Origin: Cohnella rhizoplanae | GTDB taxonomy: Bacteria > Bacillota > Bacilli > Paenibacillales > Paenibacillaceae | Length of the DNA stretch: 64,000 nt | Reading direction: 5' to 3' | NCBI RefSeq assembly: GCF_948329515.1 | Contig: NZ_CAOJCN010000004.1 | Location: 62,001-126,000 of the forward strand | In this document: positions 26,175 through 36,208 of the stretch, in pieces | Position numbering within the stretch: the stretch's first letter is position 1 | How the letters are laid out: every line of letters begins with the position of its first letter | The notes under the pieces: generated by a model | The model's database searches: none | What the model saw: only the letters and a program-made list of their open reading frames with translations | Told to the model about the DNA's origin: nothing | Translations under genes and position numbers: made by a program

Positions 26175-27290
26175 ATGAAAGCAACACGTAAAATTTCTTT
26201 AAGCGCACTGCTGATGGCTGCTGCTATTATGGTCTTCCTCGCCGGTTGCTCCAACGACGCTTCCAATACGAACGCTTCCGCCTCATCGTCCCCGGCTGCG
26301 TCCGCTTCCGCGAGCGCCCCGGCTTCTTCCCAAGCTTCTTCTGCCTCCGCATCCGCTGCCAGCGATGCAGAGGCTCAATATCCGATTAAGATCAAGCATG
26401 CGTTCGGCGAATCGGTCATCGAGAAAAAGCCCGAGCGCGTCGTCACCATTCAATGGGCGAACCACGACGTGGCGCTGGCTCTCGGCGTCGTGCCCGTCGG
26501 TTTCTCGGCGGCCAACTACGGCGTGCAGGACGACAGCGGACTGCTGCCTTGGACCGCCGCCAAGCTCAAGGAGCTCGGCGCGACCGACCCCAACGTGTTC
26601 CAGGACACGGACGGCCTGGACTTCGAGGCCATCTCGGACGCCAACCCCGACGTCATCCTGGCCGCCTACTCCGGCATTACGCAGGAAGATTACGACACCC
26701 TGAGCCAGATCGCTCCGGTCGTGGCCTACCAGTCCAAGCCTTGGGTCACCAGCTGGCGCGAGCAGGTTCTGTTCAACGCGACGGGCATGGGCATGAAGGC
26801 GGAGGGCGAACAGCTCATCAAGGACACCGAGGCGCTCATCAAGGAAAAAGCGAGCAAATATCCGGAAATGCAGGGCAAAAAGGTCGTCTGGACGAACTTC
26901 TCGGCCAAGGATCTGTCCAGCATCAACGTTTACACCCCGGTCGATCCCCGCGGCGAATTTCTGCAGGAGCTCGGCATGGAATACCCTGAGAGTGTCATCG
27001 AGCAAATTACGGATCCCACCAGCTATTCCTTAAAGCTGAGCACCGAAAATGCGGACAGCCTGAACGATGCGGATCTGCTGATCGGCTACGGCGACGAGAG
27101 CCTGTACGCAGCCGTCAAGGCCGACCCGGTGCTCGGCAAGATCCCGGCCATCCAGAGAGGCTCCGTCGTCTTCATCGGCAACGGCACCCCGCTCGCCGCT
27201 TCCGGCAACCCGAACCCGCTCTCGATCGCGTATACCATCGACGACTATCTGAAGCTAATCGGAGACGCGCTCAGCAAGATCAATGGCTAA
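26175..27290 (+). CDS. Iron-siderophore ABC transporter substrate-binding lipoprotein
   Basis: A 371-residue lipoprotein of the FecB/FhuD-type periplasmic-binding family, which holds ferric siderophores at the cell surface. The lipobox is VFLAGC with Cys25, followed by a Ser/Ala-rich linker to about residue 70. The helical-backbone fold shows KPERVVTIQWANHDVALALGVVPVGF near its start and ends in IAYTIDDYLKLIGDALSKI. The ATG at 26175 is preceded by AAGGATGGG. First gene of a four-gene operon under a Fur box, overlapping the next gene by 8 bp. The siderophore is unknown; no biosynthesis genes are in the window. Confidence 0.93.
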   Translation: MKATRKISLSALLMAAAIMVFLAGCSNDASNTNASASSSPAASASASAPASSQASSASASAASDAEAQYPIKIKHAFGESVIEKKPERVVTIQWANHDVALALGVVPVGFSAANYGVQDDSGLLPWTAAKLKELGATDPNVFQDTDGLDFEAISDANPDVILAAYSGITQEDYDTLSQIAPVVAYQSKPWVTSWREQVLFNATGMGMKAEGEQLIKDTEALIKEKASKYPEMQGKKVVWTNFSAKDLSSINVYTPVDPRGEFLQELGMEYPESVIEQITDPTSYSLKLSTENADSLNDADLLIGYGDESLYAAVKADPVLGKIPAIQRGSVVFIGNGTPLAASGNPNPLSIAYTIDDYLKLIGDALSKING

Positions 27291-28323
27291 TTCATCGACC
27301 GCCAATAACCGGCACCTTCACTCGCCTCTCCCGAGGCATTTTACGAAGGTGCTGGTTATCTCTGTTATTCTGCTCGGCGTATGCGTAGTGGCATCTCTGG
27401 CGCTCGGCTCCCGGTTCGTGAGATGGCACGAGCTGATCGACGGCCTATTCCGCCCCGACATCGACTCCTACGCGGCGAACGTCGTACGCAAGCGAATATC
27501 CCGTACCGTCTTCAGCCTGTTCTGCGGCGCGGCGCTCGGCGTATCCGGCTCGCTGATGCAGGCGGTCACCCGCAATCCGATCGCGGACCCCAGCATACTG
27601 GGCGTGAACACGGGCGCCGCGTTGTTCGTGGTATGCGGCATGGCGTTCCTGAACATCAGCACCGCCGACCAGTATATCTGGCTGGCGCTGGCCGGCTCGA
27701 CGGTCACCGCGGTCTTCGTATTCGGCATCGGCTCCATGGGACGCGGCGGCGCTACGCCCCTGAAGCTCGTGCTGGCGGGCGCCGCCACGACGGCCGCCCT
27801 CTCTTCGCTGGTCACCGCGATCATCATCCCCCGCTCTTATGTCATGGACCAGTTCAGATTCTGGCAAGTGGGCAGCGTCGGCGCGGGCTCCTGGGACGCG
27901 ATCGCGACATTTATCCCGTTCCTGGCCGTCGGACTGCTGATCGGCTTCGTCGTCGGCCCGGCGCTCAATGCGCTGGCGCTGGGAGACGACGTGGCGACCG
28001 GGCTGGGCGTGCGCACGGGGACGCTGAGGCTGGTCGCGGCGCTGGCGGCCGTACTGCTGTGCGGCGCGGCGACTGCGCTGGCGGGGCCCATCGGATTCGT
28101 AGGGCTCCTCGCCACGCACCTGATCCGCCTGACGCTCGGACCCGACCTGCGGGTGATCATCCCGATGTCGGCGATCGCCGGCGCCGTCATCCTGACGATA
28201 TCCGACGTGATCGGCAGGCTCGCGGGCAGTCCGGGAGAGCTTGAAGTAGGCGTCGTTACGGCCTTTGTCGGCGCGCCTCTATTAATCCTGCTCGCGACGC
28301 GAGCGAAAGTGCGATCCATATGA
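27283..28323 (+). CDS. FecCD-family iron-siderophore ABC permease
   Basis: A 346-residue permease of the BtuC/FecCD family with about nine to ten helices. Family motifs include FSLFCGAALGVSGSLMQAVTRNPIADPSILGVNTGAALFV in the N-terminal half and GPIGFVGLLATHLIRLTLGPD near the C-terminus, the loop that contacts the ATPase. It starts inside the binding-protein gene (8 bp overlap) and overlaps the next permease by 4 bp. Confidence 0.94.
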   Translation: MANSSTANNRHLHSPLPRHFTKVLVISVILLGVCVVASLALGSRFVRWHELIDGLFRPDIDSYAANVVRKRISRTVFSLFCGAALGVSGSLMQAVTRNPIADPSILGVNTGAALFVVCGMAFLNISTADQYIWLALAGSTVTAVFVFGIGSMGRGGATPLKLVLAGAATTAALSSLVTAIIIPRSYVMDQFRFWQVGSVGAGSWDAIATFIPFLAVGLLIGFVVGPALNALALGDDVATGLGVRTGTLRLVAALAAVLLCGAATALAGPIGFVGLLATHLIRLTLGPDLRVIIPMSAIAGAVILTISDVIGRLAGSPGELEVGVVTAFVGAPLLILLATRAKVRSI

Positions 28324-29351
28324 CCAACGCGACCTACGAATATATCTTGGCGGGCAGACGTCACAGGCGCCGCCGTTGGCTCCTTGTCACCTGCAGCCTC
28401 GCGCTGCTGGCCTGCATCCTGTGCTGCCTGATGCTGATGCTGGGGAACACCCTGTATCCTGCGCGGGACGTCCTCCGGGCGCTGTCGGGCGAGCAGCTCA
28501 AGGGCGTATCCTTCGCGGTGAACACGATCCGTCTGCCGCGGATGCTGGCCGGACTGTTCGCGGGCTTCGCATTCGGCCTTGCGGGCAATACCTTCCAGAC
28601 GATGCTGCGCAACCCGCTGGCGAACCCGAACGTCATCGGCATCACCGCAGGCTCCAGCGCGGCGGCCGTCTTCTGCATCATTGTGCTGCACACGAGCGAT
28701 ACGGTCGTGTCGATCGCTTCGGTCGTTGCCGGTCTTGCTACCGTGGTCGCCATCTATGCGCTGTCGAGAGCCAAGCCGTTCTCGGTGGGACGGCTGATTC
28801 TGGTCGGCATCGGCATACAGGCCATGCTGAGCGCGATGATATCCTATCTCCTGCTCGTCGGCGCGCAGCAGGACATCCCTGCGGCGCTCCGCTGGCTCAG
28901 CGGCAGCCTCAACGGCTCGCAGATGCGCGAGCTGCCTCCGCTGGTCATCTCGGTCTTGATCTGCGCGCCCGTCGCGATCGTGCTGAGCAAGCATCTGAGC
29001 ATGCTTGAGTTGGGCGAACAGGCGGCGACCTCGCTCGGCGCGCATACGGACAAGACCCGCATCTGGCTGATCCTGAGCGCCGTCTGCATGCTGGCGCTGG
29101 CGACCGCCACGACGGGACCGATCGCGTTCGTCGCGTTCCTGTCCGGCCCGATCGCCAAGCGGCTGGTCGGCGTGGGCTTCTCGAACGTCATTCCGTCAGG
29201 TCTGGTCGGCCTCAACCTGGTCCTGGCCGCGGATCTCGTCGGGCAATTCGCTTTTCAGGTCCGATTTCCCGTCGGCGTCATCACCGGAATACTCGGGGCG
29301 CCGTACCTCATCCTCCTGCTAATCCGCATGAATCGGAAGGGAAATTTATAA
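28320..29351 (+). CDS. FecCD-family iron-siderophore ABC permease, second subunit
   Basis: A 343-residue permease that pairs with the previous one as a heterodimer. Motifs: AGLFAGFAFGLAGNTFQTMLRNPLANPNVIGITAGSS and GPIAFVAFLSGPIAKRLVG. About nine helices. The ATG overlaps the previous stop codon (ATGA). Confidence 0.94.
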   Translation: MTNATYEYILAGRRHRRRRWLLVTCSLALLACILCCLMLMLGNTLYPARDVLRALSGEQLKGVSFAVNTIRLPRMLAGLFAGFAFGLAGNTFQTMLRNPLANPNVIGITAGSSAAAVFCIIVLHTSDTVVSIASVVAGLATVVAIYALSRAKPFSVGRLILVGIGIQAMLSAMISYLLLVGAQQDIPAALRWLSGSLNGSQMRELPPLVISVLICAPVAIVLSKHLSMLELGEQAATSLGAHTDKTRIWLILSAVCMLALATATTGPIAFVAFLSGPIAKRLVGVGFSNVIPSGLVGLNLVLAADLVGQFAFQVRFPVGVITGILGAPYLILLLIRMNRKGNL

Positions 29352-30157
29352 TGAAACCGACGCATCTTTTCAAAACCGAAAACATCGTGGCCGGATATGA
29401 TCACAAGACGATCCTTCACGGGATCAGCCTCGTCATTCCCAGCAACAAGATCAGCGTCATCGTCGGCGCCAACGCCTGCGGGAAGTCCACGCTGCTGAAA
29501 ACGATGGCGAGGCTGATCAAGCCTGCGTCCGGAGAGATCACGCTGGACGGCAAGCCGATCGGCAAGTATCCGCCGAAGCAGCTGGCGCGAATCGTGGGGC
29601 TGCTGCCGCAATCCCCGATCGTGCCCGAGGGCATCTCGGTCGCGGATCTGGTCGGACGGGGCAGGTTCCCGCATCAGTCGCTCCTGAGCGGATGGTCCAA
29701 AAAGGACTACGAAGCGGTCGCCGAAGCGATGGAGATCATGAACATCGCGGAGCTGGCCAACCTGCATATCGACGAGCTGTCCGGCGGACAGCGGCAGCGG
29801 GTCTGGATCGCCATGGCGCTGGCGCAGCAGACCGACATCCTGTTCCTCGACGAGCCGACGACCTTCCTCGATATCACGTACCAGATCGAGATTCTGGATC
29901 TGCTGACGGACCTGAACCGCAAGCACGGGACGACGATCGTCATGGTGCTGCACGACATGAACCTGTCGGCGCGCTATGCGGACTATATTTTCGCGCTGCG
30001 AGAGGGACGGCTGGTGGCGGAGGGCGAGCCCGCCCAGGTTATGACGAGCGGGTTGGTGAGGGACGTATTCGGGCTGGACTGCACGGTCATCGCCGATCCG
30101 GTATCCGGTTCTCCTATGGTGGTGCCGAAGGGCCGCTATCATGTTCTCCCTGTATAG
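29351..30157 (+). CDS. Iron-siderophore ABC transporter ATP-binding protein
   Basis: A 268-residue ATPase of the FepC/FhuC group. Walker A is GANACGKST, the Q-loop region is VGLLPQSP, the ABC signature is LSGGQRQRVWIAMALAQQ, Walker B is ILFLDEPTTFLD and the switch His is in VLHDMNLSARYAD. The ATG overlaps the stop of the second permease by one base. Last gene of the operon, followed by a terminator. Confidence 0.95.
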   Translation: MKPTHLFKTENIVAGYDHKTILHGISLVIPSNKISVIVGANACGKSTLLKTMARLIKPASGEITLDGKPIGKYPPKQLARIVGLLPQSPIVPEGISVADLVGRGRFPHQSLLSGWSKKDYEAVAEAMEIMNIAELANLHIDELSGGQRQRVWIAMALAQQTDILFLDEPTTFLDITYQIEILDLLTDLNRKHGTTIVMVLHDMNLSARYADYIFALREGRLVAEGEPAQVMTSGLVRDVFGLDCTVIADPVSGSPMVVPKGRYHVLPV

Positions 30158-30174
30158 GATAGGCCCCTTTGTAA

Positions 30175-30203
30175 AAGGCCCCCCGGCTGTCGGGGGGCCT
30201 TGA
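30175..30203. terminator. Bidirectional terminator after the siderophore operon
   Basis: AAGGCCCCCCG and CGGGGGGCCTT pair perfectly around a short loop. The T run is weak on the plus strand and TTTT on the minus strand. It serves the convergent ABC operon and coat-protein gene. Confidence 0.75.
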
Positions 30204-30207
30204 TCGT

Positions 30208-30708
30208 TTATTTCATCTTTAGGGCTTCGGCGGCGTTTTTCTGGTCGCTCGCGAGCAGGAGCTTCAGATCGTAGGCCGGGTAGAGACCTTTGCTCTGCAT
30301 ATATGCGAACACCTTGCCGTGCAGCATGATCGCCTGGTTAAGCTGCTTGAGGAAGGTGTCGCGCAGCGCGGGCGTGGCCGTCTCCGTGATGGCGATGGCA
30401 TAGTTGCGGACGGCGGTCTTGGCGAAGAGCAGCAGGTGCGTGGCAAAGAAAGCCGTTTTGTCATCGGTGCCGGCGCGCAGCTCGCTCGTCGGCGCCGCCT
30501 GGTAATAGGGGAGCAGCTCCTTCAGGTTTTGCTCCAGCGAACGAATCGTTTCCTGATACAGCTGCCTCAGACCGGCCTCTTTGACTTCGGCCATATGCAT
30601 TTTGAACGCCATCAGATGGTTCGACTGGAATGCGACCGTCTCGTGCATCTCCATCGTCTCGTGCCAAGCCAGGTGCTGAGGCTGGGTCTGTCTTTGATTT
30701 TCGTACAA
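30208..30708 (-). CDS. CotF-like spore coat protein
   Basis: A 166-residue protein of the coat F family, seen in endospore formers. Helical, with HETMEMHETVAFQSNHLMAFKMHM near the N-terminus and a C-terminal helix ending LLASDQKNAAEALKMK. A TTG start at 30708 is preferred: GGAGGG lies 7 nt upstream, whereas an in-frame ATG 15 bp earlier has no ribosome binding site and itself forms part of this GGAGGG. On the minus strand CATAAAGTA (30746-30738) resembles the -10 of a sporulation sigma factor, but this is weak. Supports an endospore-forming host. Confidence 0.8.
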   Translation of the reverse strand: MYENQRQTQPQHLAWHETMEMHETVAFQSNHLMAFKMHMAEVKEAGLRQLYQETIRSLEQNLKELLPYYQAAPTSELRAGTDDKTAFFATHLLLFAKTAVRNYAIAITETATPALRDTFLKQLNQAIMLHGKVFAYMQSKGLYPAYDLKLLLASDQKNAAEALKMK

Positions 30709-30785
30709 TCCAGTTCCCTCCATCGCGTTGGATGGGATACTTTATGCCGGGCTAACGACACGGGTATGTTGTCCGCCCGGAATGC

Positions 30786-31688
30786 TTAAGCATAATAACT
30801 GCGGACGACGATGTCCTGATCGTAATTGCCGAAGCCCTTGCCGTACAGGGTCACGCCTCCCCGGCCGCGGCCCGTATCCTCGGCGGCGATCCGAAGCGTC
30901 CAGTTCATCGCATCCGTCCCGATATCCCGCAGGCCGACGTCCGAGATTCGCTGCCCGTCGATATAGGTCCCCTTTTCCTTGATCCGCAGCACCTTGAGCA
31001 ATCCGTATTGATTGACGTCCGAATGCCACCATTCCGGCGTCAGTCTCCCCCGCTTGTCCCCGAAGTCGCCCGGACTGGTCCATAGTCCCACAGGTACGCC
31101 GCCCAGATAGAAGCGGATGTCCGAAGGCCAATTCTCGTTCACGCGCGGCGCCTCCGAACCGATCTCGAGCGAGATCTCGATCTCGTGAAGCCGCTGGTCC
31201 TTGTACAGATAGTTCGGCAGCTTGTATTCCACCCAACCCTTGGCCATCCACAGAATGCCCGCGTTCACCCGCTCCGGCTCCATGAAGCAGACCGGATTGT
31301 CGTACTGCCCGATCAGATGCTCCACGGTCGCGATCCCGCATGTCGGCCACGCCTCGTAATCGGTATACTGGCCGATCGGCAGGGACAACTCGTGGAAGCT
31401 TAGAGCGCCCGGCGCTTCCGGAGACAGCTTGATCTGCAGGAATTCCGTTTTCACATAACAATACTTGTACGTGCCGCCGTTAATTCGCTTCATCCTGCTG
31501 CCGACGATGCCGGCCTCCTCCAGCTTGCGGATATGGCCGCTCACGACCGCGCTGCTCAGGAACAGCTCCGCCGCCAGCTCCTTGACGTGCCTCTCCCGCT
31601 CGAACAATCGATCGATGATGCGCAAGCGAGCCTCGCTGGCCAACGCCTCATAGACGCGCAGCGAATGCGCATCGGTGGAGATCAGCAT
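30786..31688 (-). CDS. ArsR-type regulator with a large C-terminal domain
   Basis: A 300-residue regulator. The first 80 residues are an ArsR-type winged helix (SEARLRIIDRLFERERHVKELAAELFLSSAVVSGHIRKLEEAGIV). The remaining 220 residues form a domain I do not recognise by name, rich in beta strands and aromatic residues (WPSDIRFYLGGVPVGLWTSPGDF). The metal-binding Cys motifs of classical ArsR are absent. AGAGGTGA precedes the ATG. It is divergent from the GH51 arabinofuranosidase gene across an AT-rich 149-bp gap, so it probably represses that gene and responds to a sugar. Confidence 0.82.
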   Translation of the reverse strand: MLISTDAHSLRVYEALASEARLRIIDRLFERERHVKELAAELFLSSAVVSGHIRKLEEAGIVGSRMKRINGGTYKYCYVKTEFLQIKLSPEAPGALSFHELSLPIGQYTDYEAWPTCGIATVEHLIGQYDNPVCFMEPERVNAGILWMAKGWVEYKLPNYLYKDQRLHEIEISLEIGSEAPRVNENWPSDIRFYLGGVPVGLWTSPGDFGDKRGRLTPEWWHSDVNQYGLLKVLRIKEKGTYIDGQRISDVGLRDIGTDAMNWTLRIAAEDTGRGRGGVTLYGKGFGNYDQDIVVRSYYA

Positions 31689-31750
31689 GTATTCACCTCT
31701 TTATGAATTATGTTTTAATCGAATCCTGAAAGTTATAGTTGTCCCGCTAA

Positions 31751-33352
<1,602 letters not shown>

Positions 33353-33376
33353 AATCGTATCCTGAAGCGACACGCG

Positions 33377-33404
33377 AAAGGCACCCTCGCAGGGTGCCTT
33401 TTTC
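33377..33404 (+). terminator. Intrinsic terminator of the arabinofuranosidase gene
   Basis: AAAGGCACCC and GGGTGCCTTT pair around a short loop, followed by T. The 150 bp between here and the next stop codon show no other signal. Confidence 0.88.
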
Positions 33405-33558
33405 GACGCCTTTATCGCTAATTCGCCTCTATCGCAGCGGCCTCACGGCGGAGGAACTGCCTTACGGACGCGTCCGCGCTAAGCCCGATCGCTCGGCTGT
33501 ATGCCGCGCGCGCCTCTTCAGTTCAAAAAACTTTTTTAAAGAGCCTCAGGCGTGAGCA

Positions 33559-34428
33559 TTAATGGATATCGTGCTTCTTGAAGTTTCCGCCCTTCACCTC
33601 GGCCACGTCGTAAACCATGACAAAGGCGCCCGGATCGAGCTCGTAGATGATTTCCTTCAACTTGCTTTCTTCCAGACGGTTGATGACGCAGGTGATCTCC
33701 TTGAACTGTTCGTTGGAGTATCCGCCCTCCACCAGATTGTAGGTCGCCCCGCGCCCTAAGCGGTCGCGAATGGTCTCGACCATGACCTCGGGGTGTTTGG
33801 TAATGATCTTGAACGTCTTGGCGCCGCTCAAGCCTTCTTCGACGATATGGATCACCTTGGAGGCGATATAATAAGCGATGCCCGACATGATGGCCCCTTG
33901 CAGGCCGAACACGGTCGAGACGACGATGAACACGAACGCATTCAGGAACAAGATCAGGTCGCTGGTGCCGAAGGGCAGCTTGCGGGACAGCAATACGGCG
34001 AGCATGTCGATCCCGTCCAGGGCGCCGCCGTTACGCAGCGCCAGACCCATGCCGAAGCCGATGATAATACCGCCGACTACGGTTACGAGCAGCGTGTCGC
34101 CGTCAAGTATAGGCTTAATATGATGCATCGTGATCGTGCCGATCGCCAGCGAAGCGATGCCGAGCACGGAGTTGATCGCGAAGCTTTTGCCGATCTGCTT
34201 GTAGCCGAGGAAAATGAACGGGATATTCAGGATCGCGATCAATAGGCCGAGCGGCAGTCCGATCAGCTCCGACCCCACGATGCTTAGTCCCGTCACGCCG
34301 CCGTCGGACACATCGTTCGGAATTAATACGGCTTCCAGACCGTAGGCCGTGATGAAGCCGCCTATGATTACGGCTAATGCCCTTAACGCTTTTCGAAGTA
34401 ACGCGGATGGTTTCTTCTTGCCCTTCAT
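33559..34428 (-). CDS. YitT family membrane protein
   Basis: A 289-residue membrane protein of the YitT family: about five to six helices (first half, DUF161) followed by a soluble C-terminal DUF2179 domain of about 90 residues (KTFKIITKHPEVMVETIRDRLGRGATYNLVEGGY). Typical segments are GLEAVLIPNDVSDGGVTGLSI and NGGALDGIDMLAVLLSRKLPFG. GAGGTTGAG precedes the ATG. Function unknown in general; a transport role has been suggested for the family. Confidence 0.9.
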   Translation of the reverse strand: MKGKKKPSALLRKALRALAVIIGGFITAYGLEAVLIPNDVSDGGVTGLSIVGSELIGLPLGLLIAILNIPFIFLGYKQIGKSFAINSVLGIASLAIGTITMHHIKPILDGDTLLVTVVGGIIIGFGMGLALRNGGALDGIDMLAVLLSRKLPFGTSDLILFLNAFVFIVVSTVFGLQGAIMSGIAYYIASKVIHIVEEGLSGAKTFKIITKHPEVMVETIRDRLGRGATYNLVEGGYSNEQFKEITCVINRLEESKLKEIIYELDPGAFVMVYDVAEVKGGNFKKHDIH

Positions 34429-34481
34429 TTCTCAACCTCGCTTCCGGGATTCACTGTTTGGTTTAATTCTAGCCGATCGCA

Positions 34482-34533
34482 ATCAAAAGCGCACCCCGCG
34501 GGGTCTGCGCTACAGACCGGGCGAGGTGCGCTT
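34482..34533 (-). terminator. Intrinsic terminator of the SDR gene
   Basis: AAGCGCACC (34487-34495) and GGTGCGCTT (34525-34533) pair, with an inner GGTCTG/CAGACC stem. TTTTG follows on the minus strand. Confidence 0.7.
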
Positions 34534-34556
34534 GGGCCGATGAATCAGCGGGTCGA

Positions 34557-35423
34557 TCAGGACTTGTCGGCGGCAGCGGACGCGCCCGCCTCCGGGAAAT
34601 CCGTCGAGAATGCGAGCGCCCGCTGCGCTTCCAGCGCCGCGAGGCGGCCGGTGAGCGCTTGATGGATCGCCTGAAAGGAATCGCTGCCGAGCGCGATTCT
34701 TTTCGGTGCCGGATGCTGAGCGACGCTGTCGATCATGATCTTGACCATTTTCGCAGGATCCCCTATCGATACGGCCGTGCCTTCCTCCAAGATACGCCTC
34801 ACATGAGAGGCCGGGGAGACGTCGTAGGCCTCCAATCGGGGAGCCAGCTTGGAACTGCCATACCTAAAATTCGTCCGCGCCCCGCCGGGCTCGACGATCG
34901 TCACGCCGATATTGAACGGAGCAACCTCCTGCATCACCGCTTCGGCAAAGCCTTCGATCCCCCACTTCGTCGCGTGATACAGAGAGCCTCCGGGGAACGC
35001 AGCCTGACCGCCTACCGTAGAGAGCTGGAGGATGTGCCCGCCACCTTGCGCGCGCAAGTGCGGCAAGGAAGCGCGCACGAGCTGGATGGAGCCGATCAGG
35101 TTGGTGTCGATCTGATGGGCGATCTGCTCGTTGGTCAGTTCCTCCGCCGCGCCGAACAGGCCGTAGCCGGCATTGCTGACCACGACGTCGGTCCTGCCCA
35201 GCTCGCCGAAGGCCCGGTCTACGACCGCATAAATGGCCGGGACGTCAGTCATGTCAAGACGCGCGACCCATAGCTGATCGCCGTACGCCGCCTTTAGATC
35301 GTCCACCGCATTCGCATGGCGGACCGTACCCGCCACGCGATCGCCCCGCGCCAGCAGCTGCTCGGCCATCTGCCGTCCAAAACCGCTATTGATACCCGTG
35401 ATAAACCAAGTCCGTTGTGCCAT
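34557..35423 (-). CDS. Short-chain dehydrogenase/reductase
   Basis: A 288-residue NAD(P)-dependent SDR enzyme. The N-terminal TWFITGINSGFGRQMAEQLLARGDRV holds the glycine-rich cofactor loop. NAGYG and the catalytic Ser in LSTVGG, Tyr and Lys in YHATKWGIEGF are in place. The ATG at 35423 starts the fold directly; frames further upstream add unrelated residues. It is divergent from a TetR gene, with two operators in between, so it is probably repressed by it. Substrate unknown. Confidence 0.9.
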   Translation of the reverse strand: MAQRTWFITGINSGFGRQMAEQLLARGDRVAGTVRHANAVDDLKAAYGDQLWVARLDMTDVPAIYAVVDRAFGELGRTDVVVSNAGYGLFGAAEELTNEQIAHQIDTNLIGSIQLVRASLPHLRAQGGGHILQLSTVGGQAAFPGGSLYHATKWGIEGFAEAVMQEVAPFNIGVTIVEPGGARTNFRYGSSKLAPRLEAYDVSPASHVRRILEEGTAVSIGDPAKMVKIMIDSVAQHPAPKRIALGSDSFQAIHQALTGRLAALEAQRALAFSTDFPEAGASAAADKS

Positions 35424-35465
35424 TGCGCAAAACCTGCTTTTCTGTAGATTCCGATTCACCTTAGT

Positions 35466-35508
35466 AACTAACCGGTTAGTTATAATATAGTGTGTTCTAA
35501 CCGTTTAG
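35466..35508. promoter_or_regulatory. Two TetR operator copies between SDR and TetR genes
   Basis: AACTAACCGGTTAGTT (35466-35481) is a perfect palindrome. CTAACCGTTTAG (35497-35508) is a second copy with one change. Their centres are 29 bp apart. TATAAT at 35481-35486 lies between them and is a possible -10 for the TetR gene. The layout suggests both divergent genes are repressed together. Confidence 0.75.
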
Positions 35509-35572
35509 TCAAGTGATATACTAAGGCAGGAATCCTGGTATTCCTGCAAATTCACCGTAAGGATGGTTATCC

Positions 35573-36151
35573 ATGAGAAATGCCGAAGCAACGCGCGAAC
35601 GGATCTTGGACGCCGCGATGGACGAGTTCTCCGCCTACGGCATAGCCGGAGCCCGGGTCGACCGCATCGCGAAGACCGCCGGCTGCAATAAGAATTTGAT
35701 CTATATTTATTTTGAGAACAAGGAAACGCTGTTCACCACCGTTCTTCAAAAAAACCTCAACCGCGCGTTCGAGGAGATTCCGTTCTCGCCCGACGATCTC
35801 CCGGCCTTCGCGGTCAAGGTATTCGACTTTGCCATGTCGCATCCGGACGTGATGCGGCTATTGATGTGGGCGAACCTAGAGCAAAGGACGGACAACCCCC
35901 CCGAGCGAATCTCCGCTCACGAGGAGAAAATCCAAAAAATCGGCCGCGCTCAAGGCGAAGGCCGCGTGGGATCGGCGCTCTCGCCCTCCTTTTTGTTAAC
36001 GGCCGTCATGACGCTCTCTACCGCGTGGGCGGCGACGAATCCCTTTGGCCCTTCGCTTGATCCCGATTCCGCGAAGAACCAGGGCGCCTTGAGGGAATAC
36101 GTCGCTAGCGCCGTCGCGATGATGGTTCGGACGGACCGCCCGGTCCGTTGA
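35573..36151 (+). CDS. TetR/AcrR-family transcriptional repressor
   Basis: A 192-residue repressor. The N-terminal helix-turn-helix reads RERILDAAMDEFSAYGIAGARVDRIAKTAGCNKNLIYIYFENKETLF. The ligand-binding C-terminal half is helical and has no recognisable ligand signature. It is divergent from the SDR gene, with two palindromic operators between them. Confidence 0.9.
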   Translation: MRNAEATRERILDAAMDEFSAYGIAGARVDRIAKTAGCNKNLIYIYFENKETLFTTVLQKNLNRAFEEIPFSPDDLPAFAVKVFDFAMSHPDVMRLLMWANLEQRTDNPPERISAHEEKIQKIGRAQGEGRVGSALSPSFLLTAVMTLSTAWAATNPFGPSLDPDSAKNQGALREYVASAVAMMVRTDRPVR

Positions 36152-36185
36152 GCGCAGACGCCGCTTCGCGTTGACGCCTCAAGCG

Positions 36186-36208
36186 CCAAAAACCCCTCGT
36201 AGGAGGGG
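36186..36208 (-). terminator. Intrinsic terminator of the REC-BTAD regulator gene
   Basis: CCCCTC and GAGGGG around CTACGA on the minus strand, directly after the stop codon, followed by TTTTT. Confidence 0.8.
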